A stretch of DNA of 64,000 bases, taken from the NCBI GenBank assembly GCA_964468755.1, contig CAYXWH010000003.1, forward strand, positions 1 through 64,000, read 5' to 3'. The DNA is from CAYXWH01 sp964468755 (GTDB taxonomy: Bacteria; Chloroflexota; Dehalococcoidia; Dehalococcoidales; RBG-16-60-22). Positions 61,416 to 64,000 of the stretch are shown here, piece after piece; position 1 is the stretch's first letter, and each line of letters opens with the position of its first letter. The position numbers and the translations under genes are program-made. The notes under the pieces were generated by a model that made no database searches, was not told where the DNA came from, and was given only the letters and a program-made list of their open reading frames with translations.

Positions 61416-64000
61416 GACACGACATGGAAAAAATCACCCTGACCATTAACGGTCAGAAAGTCGAAGCGGAAAAAGGGATGACTGTTCTTGAAGCCGCCAC
61501 TGCGGCTGGTATTTACATCCCCACGCTCTGCTATCATCCTGACCTGCAACCGTACGGCGGCTGCCGCCTGTGTGTCGTCGAGATTGAAAATGTCCGCGGT
61601 TTGCCTACTTCCTGCACCACCCCCGCCACCGACGGCATGGTGGTCACCACGGAGTCCGAGGCTATCAACGAGGTACGCCGTACCTCTCTGGAACTGATAC
61701 TGGCTAACCACCCCTGCGAATGCCTGCTCTGTCACCGCCGCGACCGCTGCCAGCCTAATGATATATGTTTGCGCCACGTGGCGGTAACTGACCGCTGCGT
61801 GGTCTGCCCGCGAAACGGGCACTGCGAGCTCCAGCAGGTAGTCGACTACCTTGGGGTGCATGAGTTACATATCAGCATGGACAAGAAGAGAGTACCGATA
61901 GACACCAGCAATCCCTTTTTCGATATTGACCGTAACCGCTGCATTCTCTGCGGCCGTTGCGTGCGTACCTGCCAGGAGATAACCTGTGCCGGGGCAATTG
62001 ACATGTCCTATCGCGGCTACTCCATGAAGGTAGCGACCTTCGGTGACACGCCACTGATGGACTCCACCTGCCGTTCCTGCGGTGAATGCATGGTCCGCTG
62101 TCCGGTAGGCGCCATTGTTCCCAAAAACACCGGTCAGGCGGAAACAGAGGTGTTAACCGTATGTCCTTACTGCGGAGTCGGCTGCCAGATGTATCTGGGT
62201 ATTGCCGACGACCATATAGTGGGAGTCCGCGGTGATGAAGCAGGCCCGGCCAATCAGGGGCTGCTCTGTGTAAAAGGACGCTTTGGTATTACCGAGTTTG
62301 TCCACCACCCCGAGCGCCTGACCACTCCCCTCATCAAGAGGAACGGTCACTTTGAAGAAGCTTCCTGGGAAGAGGCACTGGCGCTGGTAGCCAGCAAGCT
62401 GGAGAATTATGAAAGTGACCAGGTGGCAGTCATCTCTTCCGCCAAGTGCACCAACGAGGACAACTATGTAGCCCAAAAATTCGCCCGGGCGGTGCTGGGC
62501 ACCAACAATGTCGACCACTGTGCCCGCCTCTGACATTCCCCCACAGTGGCCGGTCTGGTCACTACCCTCGGCAGCGGAGCCATGACCAACTCCATCTCCG
62601 ATATAAAGGACGCCGCCTGTATCCTCTCCATCGGCAGCAATACCACTACCTCCCACCCGGTAATCGGCATGCGGGTGCTCCAGGCGGTACAGAAAGGTAC
62701 CAAACTGATTGTCGCCAATCCCCGGGAAATTGACCTTGTCCGCTATGCTGACCTGTGGCTGCGGCACCGCTCCGGCACCGATGTCGCCCTGCTCATGGGC
62801 ATTATGAAGATAATCGTTGATGAAGGATTAGCCGACGACAGCTTTATCCAGCAGCGGTGCGAGAATTTTGACGCTTTTCGAGAATCATTAAACGATTATC
62901 CCCTTGATACAGTGGAGCGAATTACCGGGGTACCGGCCGACCGGATAGTTGCCGCCGCCAGGATGTACGCTACGAATAGTCCGGCATCCCTCCTCTATGC
63001 GATGGGCATTACCCAGCACTCTCACGGGACCGACAACGTCATTGCTACCGCCAATCTGGCGATGCTTACCGGCAATATCGGTAAGCCGGGGAGCGGGGTA
63101 AACCCGCTCCGCGGGCAGAATAATGTGCAGGGTGCGTGTGACGTGGGCGCCCTGCCCAATGTCTATCCCGGCTACCAGTCGGTTGCCGACCCGGCAATCC
63201 GGGAGAAATTCGAGAATGCCTGGGATTACCGGCTGAACCCTGCCCCGGGAATGGTGCTCACCGAGATTATCCCCGCCGCTTATGAAGGCAAGATAAAGGC
63301 AATCTATCTCATCGGGGAAAACCCCATCCTCAGCGACCCGGATGCCAGCCATGTTGAAGAAGCATTGAAGCACCTGGATTTCTTCGTCGTTCAGGACATT
63401 TTCCTTTCGGAGACAGCGAAACTGGCTGACGTTGTTTTACCGTCAACCACTTTCGCTGAAAAGGAAGGCACTTACACCAATACCGAGCGCCGCGTGCAAC
63501 TGTCACAAAAAGCCATCAATCCGGCAGGTAGCTGCAAGCCCGACTGGTGGATTACCCGGCAGATTGCCCAGCGGATGGGTGGCAAGGGATTTGAGTACCA
63601 GAATCCCGCTCAGATTATGCAGGAAATAGCCAGATTGACCCCCAGCTATGGAGGTATTTCCTTCGAGCGCCTCGAAAGAGAAGGCGGCTTGCAGTGGCCC
63701 TGCCCCACCGAAGAACACCCCGGAACGCCCATTCTGCATACCGCTCAGTTCACCCGGGGTAAGGGAAGGTTTATACCACTGGAATACAAGCCTCCCATGG
63801 AACTCCCCGATGATGAGTACCCGCTGATTCTCACCACCGAGCGCGACCTGTTCCACTTCCACACCGGCACCATGACACGAAAAGTCAAGGGCCTCAACAC
63901 CTTCCGGTCGGAAGAGTTCGTGCAGATAAGTCCGCAGGACGCCGAGTCGCTCAACATCATGGATGGTGACATGGTACAGGTGACTTCCCGTCGCGGTGAG
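61412..64000 (+). CDS. fdhA: Selenocysteine-containing formate dehydrogenase, catalytic subunit (runs off the window)
   Basis: This molybdenum or tungsten enzyme interconverts CO2 and formate. The window contains 863 codons and the frame is still open at its end. The N-terminus carries a [2Fe-2S] domain (CYHPDLQPYGGCRLC near residue 34), a His-Cys [4Fe-4S] site (HPCECLLCHRRDRC near residue 98), two ferredoxin sites (CILCGRCVRTC and CRSCGECMVRC) and the catalytic [4Fe-4S] motif CPYCGVGCQ near residue 251. Codon 374 is TGA (62531-62533) in DHCARL-U-HSPTVAGL, exactly where other formate dehydrogenases have Sec or Cys; the downstream frame is normal FdhA sequence. An ordinary gene finder would end it at 62533. 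Confidence 0.95.
62531..62563 (+). promoter_or_regulatory. Selenocysteine UGA codon and SECIS-like hairpin
   Basis: Eleven bases after the TGA, AGTGGCC (62545-62551) pairs with GGTCACT (62557-62563) with one G-T pair, closing the five-base loop GGTCT. The E. coli fdhF SECIS has the same GGUCU apical element, which SelB binds. The UGA-to-loop distance is 18 bases, within the bacterial range. Confidence 0.88.

Noticed and set aside
62531..62533. TGA read as a true stop or nonsense mutation in fdhA
   Set aside because: The position is the known Sec/Cys site, the frame stays intact afterwards and a SECIS-like hairpin follows.
62533..64000. Plus- and minus-strand frames after the fdhA TGA taken as separate genes
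   Set aside because: They overlap the continuing FdhA frame and lack family features.
1..64000. CRISPR arrays, insertion sequences or rRNA genes
   Set aside because: No regular spacer-repeat series, transposase motifs with terminal repeats, or rRNA landmarks were found on either strand.

Overview
The window is 64 kb of bacterial chromosome from what looks like a strictly anaerobic, CO2-fixing or acetogenic member of the Chloroflexota, most likely class Dehalococcoidia. The reasons are an acetogen-type Wood-Ljungdahl (acetyl-CoA) cluster, an actinobacterial-style inositol-lipid cluster, a short IF2, archaeal-type GlmU/GlmM enzymes and MoxR/DUF58 membrane operons. The phylum call is an inference from gene content, not from an rRNA, since none is present.

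Region 1 (1-5500) is loosely packed. It holds two small methyltransferase genes on a probable tRNA-Leu-associated island, the tRNA-Leu(UAG) gene, several small membrane, helix-turn-helix, coiled-coil and lipoprotein genes, a YggS-family PLP protein and a tandem universal stress protein. Region 2 (5546-9810, minus strand) is one transcription unit: inositol-3-phosphate synthase, a PimA-like glycosyltransferase, a phosphatidylinositol-phosphate-synthase-like CDP-alcohol transferase and purA. Together the first three could make a mannosylated inositol phospholipid. A 535-base gap follows, with one strong minus-strand promoter. Region 3 (10346-15443, minus strand) is the conserved nusA-ylxR-infB-rbfA-truB translation operon, with a promoter and a probable leader terminator in front of nusA.

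Region 4 (15588-22432, plus strand) couples an M20 amidohydrolase to three proteins of the acyl-CoA dehydratase activase family, PlsX, thioredoxin, a second thioredoxin-like protein and thioredoxin reductase. Region 5 (22450-26469) is a replication unit: bL9, DnaB helicase, a DnaD-like protein and an unusual protein with two DnaC-type ATPase domains. Region 6 (26627-35013) holds a membrane-spanning XRE-type regulator with repeats in its promoter region, then a six-gene DUF4129/DUF4350/MoxR/DUF58 membrane operon preceded by twin palindromes. Region 7 (35019-40565, minus strand) is the UDP-GlcNAc pathway: glmM (probably leaderless), a GlmU-like enzyme, a diverged second copy and glmS. Region 8 (40775-43941, minus strand) has an MFS transporter, thiC under a TPP riboswitch with its own terminator, and a thiamine-binding MTH1187-family protein.

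Region 9 (44082 to the window end, plus strand) is the carbon-fixation cluster: cooC, fhs, the corrinoid-protein reactivator RACo, a second cooC, folD, an unrecognised 72-residue gene, acsD, cooS, acsB, acsC, acsE, a DUF3786 gene, and NuoE-, NuoF- and FdhA-like genes. The formate dehydrogenase reads through an in-frame UGA followed by a SECIS-like hairpin, so it is a selenoprotein. These genes cover formate formation, the methyl branch as far as methylene-THF, and the whole carbonyl branch. Methylene-THF reductase (metF/metV) is not in the window.
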